Source: Chloroflexota bacterium (lineage in GTDB: Bacteria; Chloroflexota; UBA6077; FW602-bin22; JACPRP01). From it: 64,000 nt of DNA. Shown one piece after another: positions 17,824 through 25,427 of this stretch. The stretch covers positions 1 to 64,000 of the forward strand of contig JACPRP010000098.1 in NCBI GenBank assembly GCA_016189905.1, written 5' to 3'. The notes beneath the pieces are model-generated. The model did no database searches. It was given only the letters and a program-made list of their open reading frames with translations, and was not told the DNA's origin. Every line of letters begins with the position of its first letter. The stretch's first letter is position 1. Position numbers and translations under genes: made by a program.

Positions 17824-17886
17824 GGGACGCGATGAATCGCGCCCCTACAAATTGTCGGCGATCCAATGCTTTCGCAGAATGCTCTA
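17824..17886. repeat. Intergenic repeat with palindrome; second copy at 47168
   Basis: GGGACGCGATGAATCGCG (from 17824) contains the hairpin CGCGAT-GA-ATCGCG. It is followed by a 35-bp segment (17852-17886) that matches 47168-47202 at about 29 of 35 positions, with the core AATGCTTTCGCAGAATG. It overlaps the stop codon of the anti-sigma gene. The palindrome style is typical of dispersed intergenic repeats. Confidence 0.6.
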
Positions 17887-20280
17887 TTGGATCGATGCCA
17901 CAATCTTTCTCAGATCATCGCACGAGTACTTTGGCTGACCAGGTGGATCGTAGGGGTTGGTCAGGGTGAGCGCGACATCGCCCTGCATCCAGGAAAGCGC
18001 GATGCAGTTGTCTCCGCGATGAACAATCGTTACATCACGTCCTCCGATTGTCTCGTGTGTCTCCTGCGGGTCGGGGTTACCCCTGCGCCCGACCTGCGCT
18101 TTCGGCATCTCGCGCAACGTGAGCACGTCGTGGGGTTGCGTATCTTCTGGTCGTGGATCGAAGCCCAGCACCACGCTCGATCCGTGTTCTGGCATACCGG
18201 GTTCGTATTGCTCGCCCACGGTCATTCGCGCGGGTAGCCATGTCGGACGCAAGATAGTGAACTTCGGTGTTGGGACCGGCGTCGGCTTAGGGCGAGCGGC
18301 CGGGGTCTCGGGCCTGCCCAGGTCCGCTATGTTCGACATCGAGCCGGCAATCTTTATCAGATCGTCTTTCGACAGATGTGGCCCTGAGAGCGCGACGTAG
18401 GCGCCATCCTGTTGCCACCAAAGGATCGGCCCCCCGTACTGCGGCTGCATATCAAAGAAGTGCGCCGTGATGGCGTTCGGCAGAGCAATCGGTTGCCCGC
18501 TCTTACGTTGATCGGCGTCCATGCCACTCCCTGCGGGAGCATTGAAGACGGTAAGCTGGATGCCGCCGTCGGCGGCGTGGTAGTTGATGCGAACCCCCGA
18601 GATGGACCGTTCACCACCAATTGGCGGCTCAGGCGTCAATCCAGCGGGAACATCAGTTGGGACGAAGACAGGAAACGATACTCTCCCGCGTATCTCAGCC
18701 AGCGTTTGAGGACCTGGGTTGGGCAAGGGTGCGTGACTGCCCGGCGCCTGTTGCAGCGATTCAGCTACCTCGAGCAGTTCCTCGGGGGATAGCGCAAAGC
18801 TGCCGATTGAGACGAGCGTGCCATCGCGCAACACTAGGACAGATGAATTCGACCCTGTGCCATCCGCGTTGCGTACGCCACGCCGCAGCCAGCCCCTGGC
18901 GTTCCCGATGCTCACTGTCTCGGCCATTTGTGTCCACCGGTTGATCATGTCTGACGTGGCGCGCTGCTGCACGATGCCGATGCCGATAAGCCGGTCGGGC
19001 GAGCTCTTTTCCACCTCGTCGGGCGGCACGTAGGCCAACTGAATACCCAGCGTCGGATTGAGGCGTGGCTGGCGTGGCTTCAGACCCCGCGGCACGTATT
19101 GTGGGATGAAAACTGGAAAATCGGCCTGTTTGGCGATCTGCTCTATTTGGTACTGAAACTCGTCGGCGCTCGGGGCCGGTTTTGGTCGGTAGTCTTGAAC
19201 CGTCGCGTCGGCTGCAGGCGTGAAGGTGAAAAGCTGCGGATCCATGTCCCCGTTGAACCGTATGCTGGTCACCTCGCTGGTCACTATTATCCCCTGGCTG
19301 GGATCGACCCCGTACTGCTCGCTCTTCAGTTGGAAGAAGGTCTCTTTGTCCACCCAGATGATGCGCCGGCCGTTCATAGAGGCGGCCGATGCCGAAGGGC
19401 ATTTGGTTGGGCCGAGGTCGACGACGTAAGCTGCCCGTCCAGCAACGCTTTCCTCAGGCAGCAGCTCAGGGTCGTAGCACACCCGAAGATCGTGGAATAA
19501 CGATTCCAGGTCATTCATAGCATCCGCAGTCGAGCCAACCTTGAAGGCCTCGAAAGCTGGGAGGCTGTGCAGGATGTCCATCTGTGGCTCCCACGCATTG
19601 ATCGTTACACCTTTGCCACCCGCCTGGGTATCCCAGACGCTCTGCCCATCGCTCACACTGACGTCTGGCTCCGCCATTGCCTCCTCCGGTGGGGCAGTCT
19701 GCTTCAACTCTCTCCGCCAGCGATTAGGAGTCTGCCACCAGGTGTGGGTTTCGCTCCGCATTTCCGTCCCTACGCGTCCGAATCGGGGCTCAACCCGCTT
19801 TGCCCAATAAGCGCTCGTCATTTCCAGACTATGGATCCCGGAAGCGGCAGGCGTGCGGGCAACTTTCGCCGCCTTTTCCAGTATCTCTTGAGCCTGCACC
19901 GCTGGCACAAACTGGCTGGTGCCAGGGAAGTAGCTTGAGGCGACGAGGGCCAGACCGAGGATAATGACTATGGCTACGGCTACTCCGACTAGCCTGGGCA
20001 TCGAAAAGCGGTTCACTTCTGTAACCGAGTCTCTGGCCGCAGATCTAACGCTCTTGCGGTTCGAATGAGCGATGTTAGCCTGTCGTAACCGTGGCGACGG
20101 AATCGCGGCCACATACCGATACAGACCAACTTGCAGTTTCTGGTATTCGGCGAGCCTGGCAGCACACGAAGGACAATCGCGCAGGTGGGCCTCAACGAGC
20201 GCTCGCTCCTCCGTCGTCAACTCGTCATCCATGTATGCCGAGACCGCCTCGGTGATTCCTCCGCACTTTCGCTTATTCAT
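17884..20280 (-). CDS. Anti-sigma factor with zinc finger and large extracytoplasmic sensor (three DUF4367-like repeats)
   Basis: 798 residues from ATG 20280, which has GGGAGGA upstream. Residues 1-45 are a zf-HC2/ZAS anti-sigma domain: HLRDCPSCA gives His-x3-Cys-x2-Cys. One membrane helix lies near 90-112. Outside, an LolA/RseB-like region follows (about 130-370; ILEKAAKVARTPAASGIHSL at its start). Then come three units resembling DUF4367, each opening with a similar strand: FPVFIPQYVPRGL, FPVFVPTDVPAGL and FTILRPTWLPARM. A Pro/Thr linker precedes the last. It overlaps the upstream sigma gene by 8 bp, so the pair is coupled. It should hold that sigma factor inactive until the outer domain senses a signal, probably envelope lipid or lipoprotein state. 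Confidence 0.85.
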   Translation of the reverse strand: MNKRKCGGITEAVSAYMDDELTTEERALVEAHLRDCPSCAARLAEYQKLQVGLYRYVAAIPSPRLRQANIAHSNRKSVRSAARDSVTEVNRFSMPRLVGVAVAIVIILGLALVASSYFPGTSQFVPAVQAQEILEKAAKVARTPAASGIHSLEMTSAYWAKRVEPRFGRVGTEMRSETHTWWQTPNRWRRELKQTAPPEEAMAEPDVSVSDGQSVWDTQAGGKGVTINAWEPQMDILHSLPAFEAFKVGSTADAMNDLESLFHDLRVCYDPELLPEESVAGRAAYVVDLGPTKCPSASAASMNGRRIIWVDKETFFQLKSEQYGVDPSQGIIVTSEVTSIRFNGDMDPQLFTFTPAADATVQDYRPKPAPSADEFQYQIEQIAKQADFPVFIPQYVPRGLKPRQPRLNPTLGIQLAYVPPDEVEKSSPDRLIGIGIVQQRATSDMINRWTQMAETVSIGNARGWLRRGVRNADGTGSNSSVLVLRDGTLVSIGSFALSPEELLEVAESLQQAPGSHAPLPNPGPQTLAEIRGRVSFPVFVPTDVPAGLTPEPPIGGERSISGVRINYHAADGGIQLTVFNAPAGSGMDADQRKSGQPIALPNAITAHFFDMQPQYGGPILWWQQDGAYVALSGPHLSKDDLIKIAGSMSNIADLGRPETPAARPKPTPVPTPKFTILRPTWLPARMTVGEQYEPGMPEHGSSVVLGFDPRPEDTQPHDVLTLREMPKAQVGRRGNPDPQETHETIGGRDVTIVHRGDNCIALSWMQGDVALTLTNPYDPPGQPKYSCDDLRKIVASIQ

Positions 20281-20836
20281 ACTGGTCCTCCCAATTTCGG
20301 CGGAGCTCCCCCAGGCGCTCACGCGCCCTGAATATCCGCTGACGGACCGCTGGTACGGTGAGACCCATCATCTGCCCGATTTCAACATAGGAGAAGCCCT
20401 CCACCGTTAGAAGCAACATCGTGCGGCTCTCCGTGTCCAGCTTCGCCAACGCCTCTCGCAGCATCTGTCTCGTTACGAGGTCATCGGCCGGGCCTGCCGT
20501 GCTCCGCAACGCTAGCTCCTCCACTTCTTCTTTTGCCTTGCCCCTCGGCCTGAACAGAGGTAGCCACGAGATCAGCCGTTTTCGCCGCAGCTCGGAGAAG
20601 GCGTGGTTCTTGGCGATGGTGTAGAGCCAGGCACTGAGCTTGAGATTGCCATCGGTCTTCTGTATGGCAGAGAAAGCCGACGCGAACGTCTCCTGGGTAA
20701 GATCCTGGGCCAATTCACGGTCGCGCACTATGCCATATAGGAACCGATAGATGCGAGGCTCATAGCAGACTACGATGGATTGAAAGGCTTCACCGTCACC
20801 GTCCACGGCCCGTGCCACAATTACGTCGCTCACCAT
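20273..20836 (-). CDS. ECF sigma factor
   Basis: 187 residues. Region 2 is clear (YRFLYGIVRDRELAQDLTQE, then ASAFSAIQ and SAWLYTIAKNHAFSELRRKR). Region 4 ends the protein (LLTVEGFSYVEIGQMMGLTV, then RQRIFRARERL). No extra C-terminal domain is present. Its gene overlaps the anti-sigma gene by 8 bp and comes first, the usual order. ATG 20836 is the first start; the Shine-Dalgarno is weak. It should direct RNA polymerase to a small envelope-stress regulon, likely including its own operon; no matching promoter pair was identified by eye. Confidence 0.9.
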   Translation of the reverse strand: MVSDVIVARAVDGDGEAFQSIVVCYEPRIYRFLYGIVRDRELAQDLTQETFASAFSAIQKTDGNLKLSAWLYTIAKNHAFSELRRKRLISWLPLFRPRGKAKEEVEELALRSTAGPADDLVTRQMLREALAKLDTESRTMLLLTVEGFSYVEIGQMMGLTVPAVRQRIFRARERLGELRRNWEDQYE

Positions 20837-21017
20837 CTGCGGGTACCCTCGATTGGTGTCTCTATTAGATTAACGCGCGAGTGGACCAAGAATAACGTTT
20901 CTGTAGCGGGAATTTCAGTGTCGATCGAGAGATCGTTATCTGCTATCGCCCTGATTCCCCAATGAAAGAAATCGCCCTCAGCCGCACCGTTTGCGAAAAG
21001 ATCTATGGCCAAGGGTG

Positions 21018-21659
21018 TCACTGGTTCTGGGTCTCTAAGTCCACTGGCTCACCGAGAAAGCGGGGCAAAGGATGGATGATGTTGATCTCGTACCAGGTGA
21101 CGACATTGGCGGCCGCTTCGCGGAGGTTATAATACTCCTGACGGGGATAACGATCCTGGCCGGCCTTCAGCCCCACAGCTTCGATGCCCAACGAGTTGGC
21201 CAGGTACAGAGCGCGGGGAAGATGGTACGCCTGGGTGACGAGCACCGCCTTCTCGATACCGAAGATGGCTTTCGCTCGGTAGGCGCTGTCATAGGTGCGC
21301 AAACCGGCGTGGTCCAGGTTGACCCTGTCGGCAGGCACTCCCTGTTCCACCGCATATCGTTTCATCGCCGTGACCTCGTCGTAATCCGGGCTGCTGTTAT
21401 CGCCGGTCATCAATATACGTTGCACCTTGCCAGCCTTGTAAAGCTCGACCGCGGCGTCGACCCGGTGGGCCAGCATCCAACTGGGCTCACCATCTGGCCT
21501 GACCGCGGCGCCAAACACGATGGCCACGGGCGCCGGGGGAACGAGCTCAGCGGTAGAGTAGACCACTCCCTGATAGCGAGTGTAAACCCATGCGCCTGGA
21601 GCAGCTATGGCGATGATCGCACATAGGCCGAGGAGACCAACGATTCTCAACCACAACAT
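21018..21659 (-). CDS. SanA/YdcF-like DUF218 membrane protein
   Basis: 213 residues with an N-terminal membrane helix (about 5-27) and a soluble DUF218 domain outside. Visible motifs are VAIVFGAAVRPDGEPS, AVELYKAGKVQRILMTGD, the acidic EVTAMKRYAVEQGVP and VTQAYHLPRAL. This matches the SanA branch (vancomycin exclusion in enterobacteria; ElyC/YdcF relatives act in envelope polymer metabolism). It is the last gene of a minus-strand set starting with the histidine kinase at 25256, eight bases after the small membrane gene. Control by that two-component system is inferred from the arrangement. Confidence 0.85.
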   Translation of the reverse strand: MLWLRIVGLLGLCAIIAIAAPGAWVYTRYQGVVYSTAELVPPAPVAIVFGAAVRPDGEPSWMLAHRVDAAVELYKAGKVQRILMTGDNSSPDYDEVTAMKRYAVEQGVPADRVNLDHAGLRTYDSAYRAKAIFGIEKAVLVTQAYHLPRALYLANSLGIEAVGLKAGQDRYPRQEYYNLREAAANVVTWYEINIIHPLPRFLGEPVDLETQNQ

Positions 21660-21667
21660 CGGAAACC

Positions 21668-21874
21668 CTACATATTTCTGAGAAGGATGGCTAACAGGGC
21701 TATGTATCCTCCACCGAATATGACAGCGGCGAGGAGAGAGGCGGCGAAAGCGGGTAATATACCTCGACCCCGATTGACCACGAAGAAGATGGCCGCGACG
21801 GTTAACAATGTTATCGCCATATAAATCGGTGTCAGGCCTATCACGAATCCTGGCCCCCTCGATCCTTCAACCAT
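21668..21874 (-). CDS. Small two-helix membrane protein
   Basis: 68 residues with two hydrophobic helices (about 15-34 and 42-64) joined by NRGRG. It overlaps the upstream response regulator gene by 34 bp and is followed eight bases later by the SanA-like gene. That supports it as a real coupled gene, not a chance frame. Short proteins of this type (like YwiC or small DUF membrane proteins) are common; I cannot name the family. Confidence 0.65.
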   Translation of the reverse strand: MVEGSRGPGFVIGLTPIYMAITLLTVAAIFFVVNRGRGILPAFAASLLAAVIFGGGYIALLAILLRNM

Positions 21875-22500
21875 ATGGCTGCCTCCACACGCGACGCGAC
21901 GCCTAGCTTGCTCAGAATATTGCCCACGTGAAATTCTATGGTTCTTTCAGTTACGTTCAGCGCATAGGCGATCTCTTTGTTGGCCTTGCCCTTTGCCACC
22001 AGTCGCAGGACTTCCAGTTCCCGCTCGGTCAGATCAGGCTGCTCAGACAGCTCGCCACGTTGCCAGGCCGCCACTCTGGCCGCTACCTCTGGGCTGAACC
22101 AACTCTCGCCCCTCGCGGCTGCTTGCACAGCGGCGGCTATCACCTTTGGGGCTTCATCCTTGAGCAGGTATCCTACCGCACCCGCCTTCATCATCCCTCG
22201 GACGTACTTTTCATCTCTGTAGGCGCTGAGAGCCAGCACACGCGTCGCCAGCCCTCGCCGCCGTATTTCGGCGGCCACCTCGGTGCCCGGTATCTCCGGC
22301 AACTGGCAGTCCAACACCGCTACATCAGGCCGCAATTTCTGGACCTGATCCAGCGCCGCTCTGCCGTCTCCGGCCTCGCCGACAACTTCCACATCCGGTG
22401 CCTGTTCCAGGAGAACGCGTAGGCCCACGCGCAGGGCTGGATGATCGTCGGCCAGCAAAACGCGAATCCGCGGAAGAATCGTATCGGTCGGATCAGTCAT
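21841..22500 (-). CDS. NarL/FixJ-family response regulator
   Basis: 219 residues. The receiver domain (6-125) has the acidic pair LLADDHPAL, phosphoacceptor Asp in AVLDCQLPE, and the Lys of YLLKDEAP. The LuxR-type helix-turn-helix (about 150-212) has LTERELEVLRLVAKGKANKE and VTERTIEFHVGNIL. It should bind DNA as a phosphorylated dimer. The histidine kinase two genes upstream is the obvious partner; the unusual point is that a TIM-barrel protein gene is inserted between them. Confidence 0.9.
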   Translation of the reverse strand: MTDPTDTILPRIRVLLADDHPALRVGLRVLLEQAPDVEVVGEAGDGRAALDQVQKLRPDVAVLDCQLPEIPGTEVAAEIRRRGLATRVLALSAYRDEKYVRGMMKAGAVGYLLKDEAPKVIAAAVQAAARGESWFSPEVAARVAAWQRGELSEQPDLTERELEVLRLVAKGKANKEIAYALNVTERTIEFHVGNILSKLGVASRVEAAIWLKDRGGQDS

Positions 22501-22542
22501 CTAAATCCACTCCTAGGGTCCGAGTTCAACCTAGCATGCCTC

Positions 22543-24081
22543 TCAATGCCTGCCCTGCAACAATACGTCAAACTCCTCGGCGGCGTCGATCATTCTGCCC
22601 GAGCGTCGGCTGAGGCTGAACCACTCCCACTGGCTATCTCCTAGCGGCCCATCCTCAAACCAGGCTAACGCCAGTATCTGGGGTTCTTCATCGATCGTCT
22701 GAAGCGCCGTGGTCAGCCAGCCTCGCGGGTAGTTTTGCGCCGGGGGCGTGCCGTCGTCGGGGGCGAATGTGTTGGCGGACGTGATGTATACCGGCAGTCC
22801 GTGGGTGGTCTGGTGGCCATTGATGACATCCAGCCAGTCCTGGTAGATACGAAAGCCGGCCTGGGCTCCGTCCCACGCCGTGCGCTTCAAGTCCAAACGC
22901 GGTTCTTCGGCGCCGCTACGCCCGGCTAACTCGACGGCGTCTGGCCGTCCAGCGGCCTGGATCGCAAAGCCGTCTGGCCCGGCCATCGGAATGCCGGCCG
23001 CGACCTTCGCCCGTGTCCCCTCGTCAATGGCCGCCACAAGGCTGTTCATATAGTTCAGCCACGGAACGTCGATAAGCCCCCGCTCACCGTCCTGATCTCT
23101 GTTCCAGGGGCGCACGGGACCCACCAGCACTCTGACGCCCGGATTCTGCGCGCGAAGCGTCTGCACGACGTTATCGGTGCGAGAGGCCGCTTCGCCGTAA
23201 CCGTTGAAGAGGCGGGCGTACCAGGCAGGTGACACTGGCCGGTCTGGCGCCTGAGAGTTGCTATCCAGGGCATTGAAGTTACTCCCAATGATGTAGCCGT
23301 ACACCGCGCGTAACCGGTCGTCGCGGGCCAGACGTTGCACGTAGCGCAGGTACTCGGTCTGGGCCAGGTAGTCGTCGGCGGGGGGCAAGCTCTGGCCTCG
23401 GTCGTAGTCCACTCGCACCAGGACGCGGAGCCCTTTACTGGCAGCCCCATAGACACGCGCCGCCAGATCATCTATGCCCCAGTGATCCTCCTCGGCCAAC
23501 CGCGTGTAGGTGAGCTCCACGTCCCATCCGCCGCGCCCGTGCCAATCACGGTCGGGATTGGCAAAGACTACTCCTAGCTTGGTAGGAACGGCTGTCGCGG
23601 GGCGAGGGGGAGAAACCACTGGCCCCCGGTCTCGGACGCCAACGGTCAGCCGTCCGCGCTCGATACAACCAGTATCGCAATCGTGGTAGAAAGTGATGGC
23701 AGCGTCCTCCGCTTGAGATGCCGGGCTATTCTTCGTGGGAGTGATCGCCCATTTCCAAGTCCAGGTGCCGCCAGGAACGCTAGACCAATCTACCATGTCC
23801 GCTGGCTGGCCGTCTACCGTTACGAGTACGTTGGCCCAGGGCGCTACATCCGTCACCTGGATGGCGAGCTTCTTACCGTCGCCGAGCGAGTTGGCGTCGA
23901 TCCGCATCTGAGGCCAGAGCAAGGCCGGAGACTTATTTTCCGGTACCACCACCACTTGTCCTGAAATAGGCGTTAGCCAGTAGCCTCCCAGGATGGCGAG
24001 GACCACTACAACCAGGTAAAGTTGCCCACGTCTTCGATTTCGCCGGCCTGAAACTATCCCATCTCCTCTCGCACGTATCAA
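22543..24081 (-). CDS. Membrane-anchored TIM-barrel protein, catalytically degenerate glycosidase-like
   Basis: 512 residues from a TTG whose TTGA overlaps the stop of the upstream kinase gene. One N-terminal helix (about 20-38) anchors it. A beta-sandwich-like region follows (45-150), then a domain from about 165 that resembles GH-A TIM barrels in layout (VLVRVDYDRGQSLPPADDYL, YGYIIGSN, VYITSAN, LALAWFEDG). Where an active enzyme would have Asn-Glu near strand 4 it has GSNFN (266-270). Where the strand 7 nucleophile Glu would be it has ITSAN (433-437). Compare YNEP and LTEVG in the protein at 165-2069. It is therefore probably a glycan-binding or sensing protein, not an enzyme. Its position between kinase and regulator suggests a sensor partner. 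Confidence 0.65.
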   Translation of the reverse strand: MIRARGDGIVSGRRNRRRGQLYLVVVVLAILGGYWLTPISGQVVVVPENKSPALLWPQMRIDANSLGDGKKLAIQVTDVAPWANVLVTVDGQPADMVDWSSVPGGTWTWKWAITPTKNSPASQAEDAAITFYHDCDTGCIERGRLTVGVRDRGPVVSPPRPATAVPTKLGVVFANPDRDWHGRGGWDVELTYTRLAEEDHWGIDDLAARVYGAASKGLRVLVRVDYDRGQSLPPADDYLAQTEYLRYVQRLARDDRLRAVYGYIIGSNFNALDSNSQAPDRPVSPAWYARLFNGYGEAASRTDNVVQTLRAQNPGVRVLVGPVRPWNRDQDGERGLIDVPWLNYMNSLVAAIDEGTRAKVAAGIPMAGPDGFAIQAAGRPDAVELAGRSGAEEPRLDLKRTAWDGAQAGFRIYQDWLDVINGHQTTHGLPVYITSANTFAPDDGTPPAQNYPRGWLTTALQTIDEEPQILALAWFEDGPLGDSQWEWFSLSRRSGRMIDAAEEFDVLLQGRH

Positions 24082-25256
24082 GCGTTCACCATTACGTTTT
24101 GAGCTGGCAGCACGAACCGAACGCTGGTTCCCGCGTTCTTGTCTTCGGTACAGCTCTCGATTTCCAGGCTACTCTGATGGCGACGCAGAATCTCCTCCAC
24201 CAGGGCCAGTCCGAGGCCACTCCCCTCGATCTCCTGAGGCGCGGCGCGATAGAAGCGTCGAGTGATGTTAGGAAGATGGCGGGCCGGAACGCCAGGCCCG
24301 GTGTCGCGAACCGTGCAGCGGATGCCTTCCTCTTCCAGTCCAAGCGATATCACTGCTCGGTCGCCAGGCCGGGCATACTTGAGGGCGTTATCCAGTAGAT
24401 TCAGGAAAACCTGTCTCAGCCGATCGCCATCTCCCAGCACCATGGGCAGTGGCGCATTCGCTTCGACAGAGAGGATGATTCCTCGCCCCTCGGCCTGGGG
24501 GTTGAGCTGGGCCGCGAGTTCCTCCACCAGCGCCAGAATATCAACTGGCCGTCGTTCGATCTCCAGGCTGGTCTCCAGCCGGCCCAATTCCAGCATCATG
24601 CTGACCATGCGGGACATCCTCTGCGCCTCCGCTTTCAACAGTTGGATGGATTGGCCCCTGATCTCCTGCGAAACCCTCGGCAAGCTCAACACTTCGAGGT
24701 GGGTCAGGATCGTGGCCAGGGGTGTGCGCAGCTCGTGGGACAGATCATTGATCAGAGAGCGAGCGGCCTCCTCTGCCCGTTGCTGGGCGGTGACATCCAA
24801 CAAGAAGACAAAATCCAGATCACCCAGAGGCGAGACCCACCAGCGGATGAAATGCGTAGAGGCATTAGCCTGACCGTGCTCGGCGGATCTGTCAGCAGAG
24901 ATAGGCACGCTGCGGTAGCGCCCGACCGTGCTCTTCTCTTGCCGCACAGCCGCGCGATCGGCGTCCAGGAGGCGGGCCCACGCCACATCCGGTAGGTGGT
25001 GTTCTGCCGTGGTCGAGATTCCAAGGAGACGGCGCGCGAAAGGATTAGCGTAATGAAATGTTCTCGGCCCTTCGAGCAGCAGCAATCCGAAGGGTACGTG
25101 TTCCAACAACGGATCTAGCTCCCCCAGACTCGGCGCCAGCATGTGCCCACTCGTCTTGTTTCGCAACCGTCGATCCACCCAGATGGCTGCAAACGGAGCG
25201 GCGATTAGAATCAGGAGAATGCCGAAAACCAGCGATTTCAGGTCAAGAACGAACAC
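24078..25256 (-). CDS. Membrane PAS sensor histidine kinase
   Basis: About 392 residues from the GTG at 25256 (AGGAGG about 12 bases upstream); the frame is open to 25349 and the exact start is uncertain. One membrane helix (about 5-27) is followed by a cytoplasmic PAS domain (about 45-165; FGLLLLEGPRTFHYANPFAR). HisKA follows with LSHELRTPLATILTH, then HATPase_c with N box (NLLDNALKY), G1 (DTGPGVP) and G2 (GSGLGLALVEEIL, then GTSVRF). There is no sizeable outer domain, so any external signal must come through a partner. The next gene, a membrane-anchored TIM-barrel protein overlapping by four bases, is the candidate. The cognate regulator is at 21841. Confidence 0.88.
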   Translation of the reverse strand: MFVLDLKSLVFGILLILIAAPFAAIWVDRRLRNKTSGHMLAPSLGELDPLLEHVPFGLLLLEGPRTFHYANPFARRLLGISTTAEHHLPDVAWARLLDADRAAVRQEKSTVGRYRSVPISADRSAEHGQANASTHFIRWWVSPLGDLDFVFLLDVTAQQRAEEAARSLINDLSHELRTPLATILTHLEVLSLPRVSQEIRGQSIQLLKAEAQRMSRMVSMMLELGRLETSLEIERRPVDILALVEELAAQLNPQAEGRGIILSVEANAPLPMVLGDGDRLRQVFLNLLDNALKYARPGDRAVISLGLEEEGIRCTVRDTGPGVPARHLPNITRRFYRAAPQEIEGSGLGLALVEEILRRHQSSLEIESCTEDKNAGTSVRFVLPAQNVMVNA

Positions 25257-25339
25257 CGCGCTCCGATTCCTCCTCAATATCCATCCGCCGGAACAGTGTA
25301 ACACAGAATACCGGCAGACTCCAGCGCACGGCGCATAAC

Positions 25340-25355
25340 CTGTGGACATCCACAG
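25340..25355. promoter_or_regulatory. Palindrome CTGTGGACATCCACAG, operator-like
   Basis: A 7-bp inverted repeat with two central bases in the divergent gap between the kinase (25256) and the DUF4173-like gene (25428). A close relative, CCTGTGGATATCCACAGG, is at 51145-51162. Looser copies are at 30712 and 30773. The arms resemble DnaA boxes facing each other, but a repressor operator fits equally well. Confidence 0.45.
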
Positions 25356-25427
25356 TTTACAGCAATGATGCCCAGTGATAGTATTGCGTCACCGTTTCTT
25401 TGCTGTGTCATTTTGAGGAGGTCCTCT

